From T3SED10-47 sp046483725 (lineage in GTDB: Bacteria; Bipolaricaulota; Bipolaricaulia; Bipolaricaulales; Bipolaricaulaceae): a DNA stretch of 34,969 nt. The stretch covers positions 1 through 34,969 of the forward strand of contig JAWOCQ010000109.1 of NCBI GenBank assembly GCA_046483725.1, given 5' to 3'. Shown piece after piece: positions 1 through 7,939 of this stretch (the stretch's first letter is position 1; each line of letters starts with the position of its first letter). A program made the position numbers and the translations under genes. Under the pieces are notes generated by a model. That model was not told where the DNA came from and made no database searches. It saw only the letters and a program-made list of their open reading frames with translations.

Positions 1-5
1 TCCCC

Positions 6-917
6 CTAGTCTAACAGGCTTGCCAACGCGGCTTTTTGCGCGTGGAGGCGGTTCTCAGCTTGGTCGAACAGGGCGGAGGCCAAGTGGCGGGAGGCCTCGT
101 AGGTGATCTCCTCACCATAATGTGCCGGCAGGCAGTGCAGCACTATACAGCCGCGGCCTGCAGTCCCGATCATCTCTTCGTCCACTGTGAACCCCTGGAA
201 CACGTTGACCCGTTCCTCGGTTTCCACCTCCTGCCCCATGCTGGTCCAGACGTCGGTGTACAAAACGTCGGCCCCCTTGGCTGCTACTCTCGGGTCGTGT
301 AGGATGTCTACTTGTCCTCCCAGCTCATTTGCCTGCGCCACTACCTCGCGCTTGGGCTCGTGGCCAGCCGGACAGGCGATCCGGAAGGCTAGACCCAGCT
401 TGGTGCAGGCCATGATCAGGGAGTGCGCCACGTTGTTCCCGTCTCCGATGTATGTCAAGGTGAGTCCTTCCAGCACACGTTTCTTCTCCCATATGGTCAG
501 CATGTCGCCGAGCGCCTGACAGGGGTGGTACAGATCAGAGAGGCCGTTTATCACGGGCACGGTCGCGTAGCGTGCCAACTCCTCTATTACCTCATGACCG
601 AACACTCGGGCCATGATCCCGTCCACGTAACGGGAGAGGACGATGGCGATGTCCTCGGTGGTTTCCCTTTGTCCGAGCTTGATCTCCTCCGGTCCCATGT
701 ACAGCGCCCTGCCACCCAGCTGGTTCATCCCCACTTCAAAGGAGACCCGGGTCCTGAGGGAAGGTTTCTGGAACACCATCCCCAGGGTCTTGCCCTCCAG
801 CACCTGTTGGTGGGAGACCCCTGCACGGTGCTCTCGCTTGAGGTGTGCAGCGAGCTCCAGTAGCTCCCAGATCCCTTGGGTATCCCAGTCCGCGAGCGTC
901 GCAAGATGGCGCAACAC
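6..917 (-). CDS. argF: Ornithine carbamoyltransferase
   Basis: Makes citrulline from ornithine and carbamoyl phosphate in arginine synthesis; cytosolic. The 303-aa length is normal for the family. Visible motifs: the carbamoyl-phosphate loop KPSLRTRVSFE near residue 51 (Leu where many members have Thr), HPCQALGD near 131, the ornithine-loop sequence DVWTSMGQE, and HCLPAHYGEEIT near the C-terminus. The start is GTG (915-917), chosen because a strong Shine-Dalgarno AAAGGAGGT (924-932 on the plus strand) sits just before it. It lies 46 nt downstream of the saccharopine-dehydrogenase-like gene on the same strand, so the two are probably co-transcribed. HCLPA and SMG favour ornithine rather than N-acetylornithine as substrate, but this was not tested. 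The stop codon lies almost at the window edge. Confidence 0.95.
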   Translation of the reverse strand: MLRHLATLADWDTQGIWELLELAAHLKREHRAGVSHQQVLEGKTLGMVFQKPSLRTRVSFEVGMNQLGGRALYMGPEEIKLGQRETTEDIAIVLSRYVDGIMARVFGHEVIEELARYATVPVINGLSDLYHPCQALGDMLTIWEKKRVLEGLTLTYIGDGNNVAHSLIMACTKLGLAFRIACPAGHEPKREVVAQANELGGQVDILHDPRVAAKGADVLYTDVWTSMGQEVETEERVNVFQGFTVDEEMIGTAGRGCIVLHCLPAHYGEEITYEASRHLASALFDQAENRLHAQKAALASLLD

Positions 918-963
918 GTGTGTACCTCCTTTGAGGATATTCGCCGGCCCAGTCTGCTTGGGG

Positions 964-2199
964 TCAGCGAGCGGCGACCTCCTCCTGTATTCGGATGTTC
1001 CTGCCCTCTAGCTCCTTTATAAACGTGTCGTAGAGGTCTCCAAAGATGGCGTCCTCGGGCGCCACGATTCCCGGGATCCGGATGACCCCGCGGCCCACCA
1101 GCCATGCTCCGATGGCTGTGGCGAAACCGGTAACTCGCGCCATGGACGAGATGCCCGTGTTATGATCCGCCTCGTCCCACATGTAGTAGTCGATGCGCGC
1201 CGGGTTTCCTTTCAGGATACCCTCTGCGGTGTTCCACATCACGCATACGTCACCGTCACCTGATTCCGGTTGGAGGCGCGGCTGGAGCACGTGCAGTAGG
1301 AATTCCCGGGGTACCACACGGTTGCCATCGACCTGCACCGGTTCCAAATCCAGCAGGCCACATTCCTTGAGCACCTCTATCCCTTGGTAATGCCCCGGCC
1401 AGCGAATCGTCTTCTCCGCGAAGTTCCTGAGCTCGGGCCTGGTGTAGATAAACGAGGGCATTCCTGGGGTAATGGCGCACTCCAGCTCGTAATCGACTCC
1501 GAATCGCTGGAAACGAAACTGTTCTCGTTCCGTAAGCGCCGGCACTTCGGCTATCTGCCCATCCTGGAGTACCTTCACCGGTATCATGTACTCCCGCAGG
1601 ACGTGGTCGAAGACCCAGGTGACCATGTAGCGGAGCGGGCGGCGGGCGGCTGCTTCCCACTCGGGGACGCCGCCGACTCTGGCCACGGCTGAATCAGTCT
1701 TGTCCAGCATGCGGATTGCCCGTCCCAAAGTGATGTTGCTCAATCCGGGAGCGAAGCCAACGCCGTCCAAGAAGGTGACCTCGGCACTCACTGCCTGATC
1801 ATGTAGCCACTCTCCGTAATCATCAAGACTCACTCCCGAGGGGAGTTCCAGCCCTTCCATCTCGTATGGATCAGGCCGCCGATGGTACTCCTCCAGCATG
1901 TCCACAATGTTCAGCTGCGCTTCGATGGCGGCCCGTGCCGCCTGGTAGCTTGACTTGCGGTCGGGCAGGGCTAGCACTCCTACGTCGTATTGAGCCATGA
2001 TATCGCCCAACTCTGTGGCCCCGACGGCCACGCGATGTGTCGTCGTCTTTTCCGCGTATCCCACGAAGTGCCGTACTTCCTCAAGGGCGTTGGGCCTGCG
2101 GCCAACCAACCCGACCTTCTCCACCTCGTCCCTGCGGACGAGATCCCAGGCCACCGCCGTACCGATTTTCCCTGTCCCACCCAACACCAGCGCTTTCAC
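964..2199 (-). CDS. Saccharopine dehydrogenase-like NAD(P)-dependent oxidoreductase
   Basis: A 411-aa protein with an N-terminal Rossmann fold (VKALVLGGTGKIGTAVAWDL, residues 1-20) and the long C-terminal domain of the saccharopine dehydrogenase family, ending in a stretch typical of these enzymes (MARVTGFATAIGAWLVGRGVI). Members form or cleave the C-N bond of saccharopine, or act in polyamine and other amino-acid reactions; the exact substrate cannot be read from the sequence. The reading frame stays open 78 codons further upstream, but I start at GTG 2197-2199. The dinucleotide fold begins there, AGGAGGA (2203-2209) precedes it, and the extension would run over the gltX start and promoter. 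It is followed by argF, which suggests a lysine/ornithine/arginine-related role. Carboxynorspermidine or homospermidine metabolism are alternatives. Confidence 0.85.
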   Translation of the reverse strand: MKALVLGGTGKIGTAVAWDLVRRDEVEKVGLVGRRPNALEEVRHFVGYAEKTTTHRVAVGATELGDIMAQYDVGVLALPDRKSSYQAARAAIEAQLNIVDMLEEYHRRPDPYEMEGLELPSGVSLDDYGEWLHDQAVSAEVTFLDGVGFAPGLSNITLGRAIRMLDKTDSAVARVGGVPEWEAAARRPLRYMVTWVFDHVLREYMIPVKVLQDGQIAEVPALTEREQFRFQRFGVDYELECAITPGMPSFIYTRPELRNFAEKTIRWPGHYQGIEVLKECGLLDLEPVQVDGNRVVPREFLLHVLQPRLQPESGDGDVCVMWNTAEGILKGNPARIDYYMWDEADHNTGISSMARVTGFATAIGAWLVGRGVIRIPGIVAPEDAIFGDLYDTFIKELEGRNIRIQEEVAAR

Positions 2200-2221
2200 C
2201 GTTAGTCCTCCTGTTGGACGA

Positions 2222-2274
2222 AGAGCCGCCGGGGAGCGGCTCTCAGCCTTATCCCGGGTCTGTTTTAGGCCCGG
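2222..2274 (-). promoter_or_regulatory. Structured 5' leader with two stem-loops
   Basis: The presumed leader of the oxidoreductase-argF transcript holds two inverted repeats. The inner one has an 8-bp perfect stem (AGAGCCGC at 2222-2229 with GCGGCTCT at 2236-2243, 6-nt loop), ending about 12 nt before the Shine-Dalgarno site. The outer one pairs CCGGG (2254-2258) with CCCGG (2270-2274) over an 11-nt loop. No U-tract follows, so it is not an obvious terminator. It may modulate translation or be an unrecognised regulatory RNA; I see no match to a known riboswitch. Confidence 0.35.
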
Positions 2275-2311
2275 AGCCTGCTCACATGAAATAAGCGTGT
2301 GGATTTGGTCC

Positions 2312-2341
2312 ATATTAGCCAGTGGTCGGTGGTTGGGGCAA
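2312..2341 (-). promoter_or_regulatory. Putative sigma-70-type promoter for the oxidoreductase-argF operon
   Basis: On the minus strand TTGCCC (2336-2341), an 18-bp spacer and TAATAT (2312-2317). The predicted transcript would carry a leader of about 105 nt. Assigned by eye only; it lies back to back with the gltX promoter. Confidence 0.4.
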
Positions 2342-2346
2342 CGTGT

Positions 2347-2374
2347 TTGGTGTGTTCTTGCCGCTGAGTACAAT
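2347..2374 (+). promoter_or_regulatory. Putative gltX promoter, leaderless arrangement
   Basis: TTGGTG (2347-2352), a 16-bp spacer and TACAAT (2369-2374). The -10 box ends 8 nt before the gltX ATG and no Shine-Dalgarno sequence fits between them, so transcription would start at or next to the ATG. Confidence 0.5.
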
Positions 2375-2382
2375 GAGCAATC

Positions 2383-3681
2383 ATGGACAAAGTTGTGACT
2401 AGGTTTGCACCCAGCCCCACCGGTTACCTGCACGTGGGGGGAGCGCGTACTGGGCTGTTCAATTGGCTATATGCCCGACATCATCAAAGCACTTTTGTGT
2501 TGCGCATCGAGGACACCGATCGGTCCCGTTCTACCGACGAGGCCATCCAGCAGGTTATCGACTCGCTGACGTGGCTCGGTTTGGATTGGGACCGCTTCGC
2601 GCGGCAGACCGACCGGCTGGAACAGCATGTGGAGGCGGCGGATGAGCTACTGCGTAATGGCCACGCGTACAAAAGCGAGGGGGCCGTGTGGTTCAGAGCT
2701 CCCGCGGAAGGCGTGACTACGGTGCAGGATCTCCTCTTGGGGCCGGTGGAGTTCCAGCACAGGGAGCTGAAGGACATGGTGATCCTGCGCTCGGACGGAA
2801 CTCCCACATACAACTTCGCCTGTGTGGTTGACGATGCCGACATGGGTATCACTCATGTCATCAGGGGTGATGAGCACCTGAACAACACCCCCAAACAGCT
2901 TCTGATATACCGAGCGCTGGACCTCGAGGCACCCTCATTTGCCCATATCCCACTGATCCTTGGTCCGGATAAGGCCAAATTGTCCAAACGGCACGGCGCT
3001 GTGTCCGTTCTAGAGTACCGTCGCCGGGGCTTTGTCCCCGAGGCGTTGGTGAACTTCCTGGCCAGACTCGGCTGGGCATATGGCGATCAGGAGGTGTTCA
3101 GCCAGGAGGAACTCATTGAGCTGTTTGACCTGCCTGGGATAGGCAAGTCGGCGGCGGTGTTCGACGAGTCGAAGCTGTTGTGGCTGAACCACGAATGGCT
3201 CAATAGGTACGATCTTGGCCGCTTGGCGGAGGAGCTAGCTCGGTGGATCGTGACTGCGGGGGTAGCTACGCGAGAACAGGTGGACACACTTTCGCCGGAG
3301 AGGTTGAGGGCAGCAGCGGCCAAACTCCGAGAGCGCGGCCGGACTCTGGTGCAAATGGCGGAGATGGCGCATTTCATGTTCCCGGGCGAGTTGCCCGTGC
3401 CCGAGGATGCCCGGGAGCTCTTCACCGAAGATGTGTGCCATGCGCTTGCGCGGATCGCCGACGCGGTGGAATCATTGGGAGATCCCGCTCCAGCGGAGCT
3501 GGAGACGGAGGTGCACAGGGTACTGCACGAGTTGGGATTGCCGCTGAAGAAGGTGGCACAGCCTATGAGGGTCTTGGTCACCGGGTCGCGGGTCGGGCCC
3601 AGCTTGTTTGAGGTCCTCTATTTGGCCGGCCCGGCCAGTGTAGCTCAGCGGCTGCGCAGCGCTGCCAAGTGGGCACGTTAA
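2383..3681 (+). CDS. gltX: Glutamyl-tRNA synthetase
   Basis: Class I aminoacyl-tRNA synthetase that charges tRNA(Glu), and possibly tRNA(Gln), with glutamate. The N-terminus shows TRFAPSPTGYLHVGGARTGLF with the HIGH-type signature (here HVGG), RIEDTD near residue 42, and KLSKRHGA as the KMSKS-type loop near residue 204. At 432 aa it is shorter than the usual 460-500 aa, the difference lying in the C-terminal anticodon-binding half, although the end VLTGSRVGPSLFEVLYLAGP is family-typical. ATG 2383 is the only sensible start; it has no Shine-Dalgarno site and a -10 box directly upstream. Only one GltX is visible, so discriminating versus non-discriminating charging is open. The thioredoxin-like gene follows after 12 nt. 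Confidence 0.95.
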   Translation: MDKVVTRFAPSPTGYLHVGGARTGLFNWLYARHHQSTFVLRIEDTDRSRSTDEAIQQVIDSLTWLGLDWDRFARQTDRLEQHVEAADELLRNGHAYKSEGAVWFRAPAEGVTTVQDLLLGPVEFQHRELKDMVILRSDGTPTYNFACVVDDADMGITHVIRGDEHLNNTPKQLLIYRALDLEAPSFAHIPLILGPDKAKLSKRHGAVSVLEYRRRGFVPEALVNFLARLGWAYGDQEVFSQEELIELFDLPGIGKSAAVFDESKLLWLNHEWLNRYDLGRLAEELARWIVTAGVATREQVDTLSPERLRAAAAKLRERGRTLVQMAEMAHFMFPGELPVPEDARELFTEDVCHALARIADAVESLGDPAPAELETEVHRVLHELGLPLKKVAQPMRVLVTGSRVGPSLFEVLYLAGPASVAQRLRSAAKWAR

Positions 3682-3693
3682 AGGGGGGGAAGC

Positions 3694-5031
3694 GTGAGCA
3701 TCAGGATCTTACTGCTGGGGCTTGTGTGCTTTTCCAGCGTAGCGGCCGGCCTGGAGATTCCACTGGAGCCGATACCGCATGAGGAGCTTGGCGACTGGGC
3801 ACGGGTCACCCTCCCGTTTAGGTTGCACCCTACGACGCCAGCCGGCGCAGATTACGATGGACCACCTTTGGAGAGCGAGTTGTGGGGGGAGCTTTCTTTG
3901 GGAGAGGCGAATCATTATTTGCTCCTTGGGTTTCAGGAGGACAGGGGCGTTGACCTTTGGCTGAGCGACGACGGTCAGATGGAGGATGGAGAAGAACCAA
4001 GCGGGGAATACGACGCCGAGCACGAATACGTGCGCTGGGACGTAGAGCTGACCGCTGAGCCGCCGGGGGGAGAGCCCTATCCGTATGAGCTGGGAATCAT
4101 CTGGCCAGAGGGGCGCGGATATGTGTTTCTCGAAGGGGGAATGCCGCGGCGCGGAAAACTGGAGCTCGATGGGGAGCAATACACGGTCGTGTTATTGGAC
4201 GGGGACTTGTCTGGGGTTTTTGGCACCGAGCATGATTTCTACGCCGTTGACTGGACCCAGGACGATGTCCTCCACGCTGAACCGGGAGGCCATGAGCATT
4301 TCCTCATGGACGAACCGGTTACCATTGAAGACCGGAGCTTCCTTGTGGAGGAGGTCGCGCCCGACGGAGAGTGGATGAGGTTTGCTCCCACGGAATACGA
4401 GCCTCCCAAAACCCCCCTCGTGCCAGGGTATGAAGCGCCAGACTTCACATTCGATCCATTTCCTGACGGACCAGAATTGTCACTTTCGGACTTGCAGGGC
4501 AAGGTGGTGCTGCTCGATTTCTGGGCCACGTGGTGTGTGCCGTGCATGGACGAGTTGCCACGGTTGAGGCAGATCCACAGGACGTTTGGCCAGGAGGACT
4601 TCGAAATCATCGGCGTAAGCCTCGATACAAACGAGGAAACCTTGCGCCAGGTGTTGGAGGAGTATGGGGTCGGCTGGCCGCAGTACTTCGATGGTGGGGG
4701 CTGGAAGACGGAAGTCGCCGAGCTTTATCGCATCGAAGCCACGCCGCATCTCATCCTATTGGACCAGGAGGGAGTGATCCATGCGGTAAACCCCTCCATG
4801 GAAGAGCTCCCCTCCCTTATTGAGAAGCTCTTGGGGCTAGCAACTGGGACCGACTCAGAGGAGGAAACCGCCGAGCCAGACTCCGACCCGGTGCCCGATA
4901 CTGAGCCAGTTCCAGACTACGAGCCTGAAGAGGACGAGACTCCAGAGCCGCGTGCTCTTTGGCCGCTGCTGGTTGCGCTGGGGGTCGGCGTGGCGGTCTT
5001 GGCGGCTGTCATTATCTCCGGCTCGCTGTAG
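3694..5031 (+). CDS. Exported, C-terminally anchored TlpA-type thioredoxin-fold protein
   Basis: A 445-aa protein starting at GTG 3694 behind AGGGGGGAAG. Residues 1-18 form a signal peptide (RILLLGLVCFSSVAAG). About 220 residues of acidic sequence, rich in beta-type patterns, follow without a recognisable family. Then comes a TlpA/ResA-like thioredoxin fold (about 250-385) with the redox motif WCVPC (W280, C281, C284), the PxF-type start GYEAPDFTF, and the cis-Pro motif EATPHLIL. The C-terminus is a Pro/Glu/Asp-rich stalk (about 390-420) and one membrane helix (about 424-443). It is probably a membrane-tethered thiol reductase or disulfide exchanger facing the periplasm. The unusual part is the large N-terminal module and the C-terminal anchor; most TlpA proteins are anchored at the N-terminus. 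It shares an operon position with gltX. Confidence 0.8.
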   Translation: MSIRILLLGLVCFSSVAAGLEIPLEPIPHEELGDWARVTLPFRLHPTTPAGADYDGPPLESELWGELSLGEANHYLLLGFQEDRGVDLWLSDDGQMEDGEEPSGEYDAEHEYVRWDVELTAEPPGGEPYPYELGIIWPEGRGYVFLEGGMPRRGKLELDGEQYTVVLLDGDLSGVFGTEHDFYAVDWTQDDVLHAEPGGHEHFLMDEPVTIEDRSFLVEEVAPDGEWMRFAPTEYEPPKTPLVPGYEAPDFTFDPFPDGPELSLSDLQGKVVLLDFWATWCVPCMDELPRLRQIHRTFGQEDFEIIGVSLDTNEETLRQVLEEYGVGWPQYFDGGGWKTEVAELYRIEATPHLILLDQEGVIHAVNPSMEELPSLIEKLLGLATGTDSEEETAEPDSDPVPDTEPVPDYEPEEDETPEPRALWPLLVALGVGVAVLAAVIISGSL

Positions 5032-5241
5032 GTTCCGCCTACACGGACAGCTGTCCTCGGTTCCTCCCCTGTGGCGCACTGAGGACCTCCACATATGTGA
5101 TCGCCCTTGGAGTCATGTTGCCCCCCGGTTCCTTCCCTGGTTCCCGTGAGAGGAGGTCGCCCACCATTGGTCCACATTACAAACCCCGGCACATTGGAGC
5201 GGTGGGGAAAACGCCCCACGTGATTTCAAGGGGGGAGTGAC

Positions 5242-6135
5242 ATGAAAGCAAGCTGGGGTGCAACGGGGGTTGTGGGGGTGCTCTTGGCCCTGTCGGTATG
5301 CGGCTCCGGGGCGTGGATGTATCCGGATGGTTTCTATGCTGCGAGTGGATCCACTTCCAGTTGGAATTGGCTGGAAACGTGCCATCACTATGCTCAGTTT
5401 CAGTTTCAGCGCCTGCCCACCGAGCAGTCGGCGTTACTGATGGAGGTATTGGTGTCGGTGCCCGCCTCGGCGGAGGTCGAGGCTCGCCCGACCCAGGCCG
5501 TGCGGATCCGGGTCCGGCCAACGGGCGGAAGCTGGACCAGTCGTCAGGTCCTTTTGCACCTGACTCAGGACAGGGACTCCGACTGGATCTACGAAGGACA
5601 GCTCGTGCTCTCCCGAAGGGCCCTGCAAATTGGTACAAACCTAGATGTGCGACTTAGGCCGGCCAGTTGGAACCAGACGCTGGGCGTCTACGAGGGCTCT
5701 GTGCGGGTGCTGTCTTCTGTGGAAGAACGCGCAGACGAGGTTCGCATAGCGGAGGGGCGTGATGACCCGGTCCGTGAGGGCGGATTGGCGCGAACGGCGT
5801 TGGGTGCTGGTGGCCCGTTCGCCCCGGACGATGGGGGGGCCACAGGGGTCCACGCGGGAAGCCTGAGTCCAACCGAGTACACACTCGAGGACCCCCTCGC
5901 TTATCGCGTGCCCCTGTCAGTTGGGCAGTGGCTGCGGCTGCAGGTCGAGTTCACCGGCGGAAGCGGGGTTCTGGAGCTGGTCTGCCCTGACGGGGATTCC
6001 GTAGCCGCGGTGGAGGGCACAGGGAACCTGGCGCTTTCCTACCGGGCCCATGCAGGGGGTACTTGGAGCGTGCGTCTTGTGCGGGAGGAAGACGAGGAAG
6101 TACGTTATAGATTGCGGATGGAAACAGAAAACTGA
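5242..6135 (+). CDS. Secreted protein of unknown function with C-terminal PPC-like domain
   Basis: A 297-aa protein with a signal peptide (residues 1-24, hydrophobic core GVVGVLLALSVCGSGA). Cys20 is not in a convincing lipobox because Val precedes it. No family is recognised for residues 30-200. The last 85 residues (EYTLEDPLAYRVPLSVGQWLRLQ to RYRLRMETEN) resemble bacterial pre-peptidase C-terminal (PPC) beta domains, but this is a visual judgement. ATG 5242 has AAGGGGGGAG 5 nt upstream. The 210-nt gap before it holds a small hairpin (GTGGGG 5202-5207 with CCCCAC 5214-5219) and no clear promoter. thrC starts 2 nt after its stop, so the two are translated together. It resembles the exported protein at 15,873 in having a similar C-terminal domain. 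Confidence 0.7.
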   Translation: MKASWGATGVVGVLLALSVCGSGAWMYPDGFYAASGSTSSWNWLETCHHYAQFQFQRLPTEQSALLMEVLVSVPASAEVEARPTQAVRIRVRPTGGSWTSRQVLLHLTQDRDSDWIYEGQLVLSRRALQIGTNLDVRLRPASWNQTLGVYEGSVRVLSSVEERADEVRIAEGRDDPVREGGLARTALGAGGPFAPDDGGATGVHAGSLSPTEYTLEDPLAYRVPLSVGQWLRLQVEFTGGSGVLELVCPDGDSVAAVEGTGNLALSYRAHAGGTWSVRLVREEDEEVRYRLRMETEN

Positions 6136-6137
6136 GC

Positions 6138-7265
6138 ATGACCTTTGAGGCGGGGGGGACGCTGCCGGGACGGCTTTACTGCCCGCGTTGCGGTCAGCAG
6201 AGCAAACCAGGCCCTGATCCTTGGCCGTGTCCACGTTGTGAAGAGCCCGTTTATTACGAGCCCCCATCCCAAGGCCCGGGCGAAGGGGAGGCCCGGGGTT
6301 GGCACTATGCGTCTTTTCTTCCGCCAGTGCCCCCGGTCTCATTGGGGGAGGGGAACACACCTCTGATAGAGTCCAGCTGGCTTGGCCCCCGATTGGGACT
6401 GGACCTGTGGTTCAAACTGGAGGGAGGGAACCCGACAGGCTCGTTCAAGGACCGTGGGGCGTCTGTGCTTGTAGCGGTACTGTCGGCAATGGGGGCCTCC
6501 ACTATGGCGGACGACTCTTCCGGAAACGCGGGGGCTTCGCTCGCCGCCTACGCAGCACGAGCAGGGATCAAGGCGCGCCTGTTCGTTCCCGAGCACGCAT
6601 CGCCCAGGAAGCTCGCCCAGATCAGCGCCTATGGAGCGGACCTCACGACTGTCGCCGGTCCTCGTTTCCGCTGTGAGGAGGCTGCCCGGGCAGCTTGCCA
6701 GCATGATCCCGGCCTGATCTACGCCTCTCACAATATCTCTCCGTACTTCATCGAAGGGTTGACCACGATGGCGTATGAGCTCCTGGCGGACATACCTCGT
6801 ATGGATGAGAACTGGCATGTTGTACTTCCGGTTGGAGGTGGAGGGTTGCTCTTGGGGCTGGCGAGAGGGTTCTCCCGGATCGGAGACGCCGGACATGCGC
6901 CTCGATTCCACATGGCCCAGCCCGCCGCCTGCGCGCCTCTGGCCAAAGCGCTCCTCCAAGGGGCCACTTCTCCGGGCGAAGTTGAACCCTACCCTACCTT
7001 GGCTGAAGGGGCCTCTATCCCCAGGCCGTATCGCGGGCGCCAAGTGCTGGCCGCCGTTCGCGCCTCCGGGGGGTCGGCCGTGATGCTCTCCGAGGGGTCC
7101 ATCCAGCAAGCGCAGCAGGAACTCGCCTGTGAGGAAGGGCTACTCGTCGAGCCCACCTCCGCCCTTGCCCCGGCCGCCCTCGCCCCGTTGGTCGCGGACA
7201 GAGCGCTGCCGGCCGGTGCGCATGTCGTGGTCGTACTGACCGGAACGGGCCTCAAGGCGCTGTAG
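6138..7265 (+). CDS. thrC: Threonine synthase (PLP-dependent)
   Basis: Converts O-phosphohomoserine to threonine using pyridoxal phosphate. Of 375 aa, residues 14-38 contain two CPRC pairs (CPRCG and CPRCE), a small zinc ribbon common in this threonine synthase type. The catalytic core shows GNTPLIES, KLEGGNPTGSFKDRG with the PLP lysine K104, SSGNAG, the PLP-phosphate loop PVGGGGLLLG, and LTGTGLK at the C-terminus. The ATG lies 2 nt after the stop of the secreted-protein gene. The related enzymes threonine dehydratase and cysteate synthase share the fold; the zinc ribbon and the C-terminal signature favour threonine synthase, but substrate assignment in this family is not certain from motifs alone. 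Confidence 0.85.
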   Translation: MTFEAGGTLPGRLYCPRCGQQSKPGPDPWPCPRCEEPVYYEPPSQGPGEGEARGWHYASFLPPVPPVSLGEGNTPLIESSWLGPRLGLDLWFKLEGGNPTGSFKDRGASVLVAVLSAMGASTMADDSSGNAGASLAAYAARAGIKARLFVPEHASPRKLAQISAYGADLTTVAGPRFRCEEAARAACQHDPGLIYASHNISPYFIEGLTTMAYELLADIPRMDENWHVVLPVGGGGLLLGLARGFSRIGDAGHAPRFHMAQPAACAPLAKALLQGATSPGEVEPYPTLAEGASIPRPYRGRQVLAAVRASGGSAVMLSEGSIQQAQQELACEEGLLVEPTSALAPAALAPLVADRALPAGAHVVVVLTGTGLKAL

Positions 7266-7412
7266 TTTGCATCTGAGGAGCGACCCCATTCTAGCACCAC
7301 AGCCGCTCACGGCTTCTTCCCGGACGAACAACCCCCCGCTGCCTTAGCAGCACAAGCGCGACAACTGTGCGGAGTACCCTTGGCTGTTCACCAAACAGAG
7401 CTCTGACCACCC

Positions 7413-7441
7413 TTGAAGGCCGTTCCATCCGTGGCTATAGT
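7413..7441 (+). promoter_or_regulatory. Promoter of tRNA-Ile
   Basis: TTGAAG (7413-7418), a 17-bp spacer and TATAGT (7436-7441), ending 8 nt before the tRNA. Spacing and position fit transcription starting directly at the mature 5' end or one or two nucleotides before it. Confidence 0.6.
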
Positions 7442-7449
7442 GAACCCAC

Positions 7450-7526
<77 letters not shown>

Positions 7527-7555
7527 CCTTGCGAATCACGCTTCCGCACCGAGTC

Positions 7556-7839
7556 ATGACGCCCAGCCCTGCTGACCCAACACGACCGATTGTAGAACTC
7601 CGGGCAAGGCTGATAGCTGGGACCGTAGCGTTCGTGGTCATCATGCTCGAGGCCTTGCCCCCCATCCACCCGCTATTCAAACTTGAGAGGCAACTTTTGC
7701 GGCCCGGCGCGCCTGCGCCCCCACGGGCCTGTCCTTTCCGGCCGTACCCTCCGCGATGGAGCTCTTGGAAGAGCTGGGGATCGCCCAAGAGTTGATGGGT
7801 AGGCGTCGAAACCGGCACTTCGTGCTACAACTATGTTAA
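7556..7839 (+). pseudogene. Possible small one-helix membrane protein broken by a frameshift in a C run
   Basis: The 413-nt stretch between the tRNA and the Crp-type gene has no intact gene. One frame from ATG 7556 gives a plausible start with a hydrophobic helix (LIAGTVAFVVIMLEALPPIH). Its extension after the run of five C (7718-7722) looks unnatural. The frame reached by adding one C there continues as FPAVPSAMELLEELGIAQEL and stops at TAA 7837-7839 after an Arg-rich tail. The combined product would be about 94 aa. It could be a decayed gene, a sequencing error in a homopolymer, or chance. I recognise no family and see no strong Shine-Dalgarno site. Confidence 0.35.
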
Positions 7840-7920
7840 CATCAGTAAAACCACTGAGCGCGGACCTCTGAGCCCCCGGGGTTCTGAACCGTTGCCATGG
7901 TGTTCTTGCTCTGTGTGAGG

Positions 7921-7926
7921 TAGAAT
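7921..7926 (+). promoter_or_regulatory. Putative -10 box of the first Crp/Fnr-family gene
   Basis: TAGAAT overlaps the first in-frame ATG (7925) and sits 13 nt before the second ATG (7940). No good -35 box lies at 16-18 bp, which would fit an activator-dependent promoter. This box is the reason to prefer ATG 7940 as the start. Confidence 0.35.
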
Positions 7927-7939
7927 GCGGTTTGACGAC

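Noticed and set aside
2200..2433. 78-codon N-terminal extension of the oxidoreductase frame
   Set aside because: It lies before the Rossmann start and Shine-Dalgarno site and runs over the gltX start and promoter.
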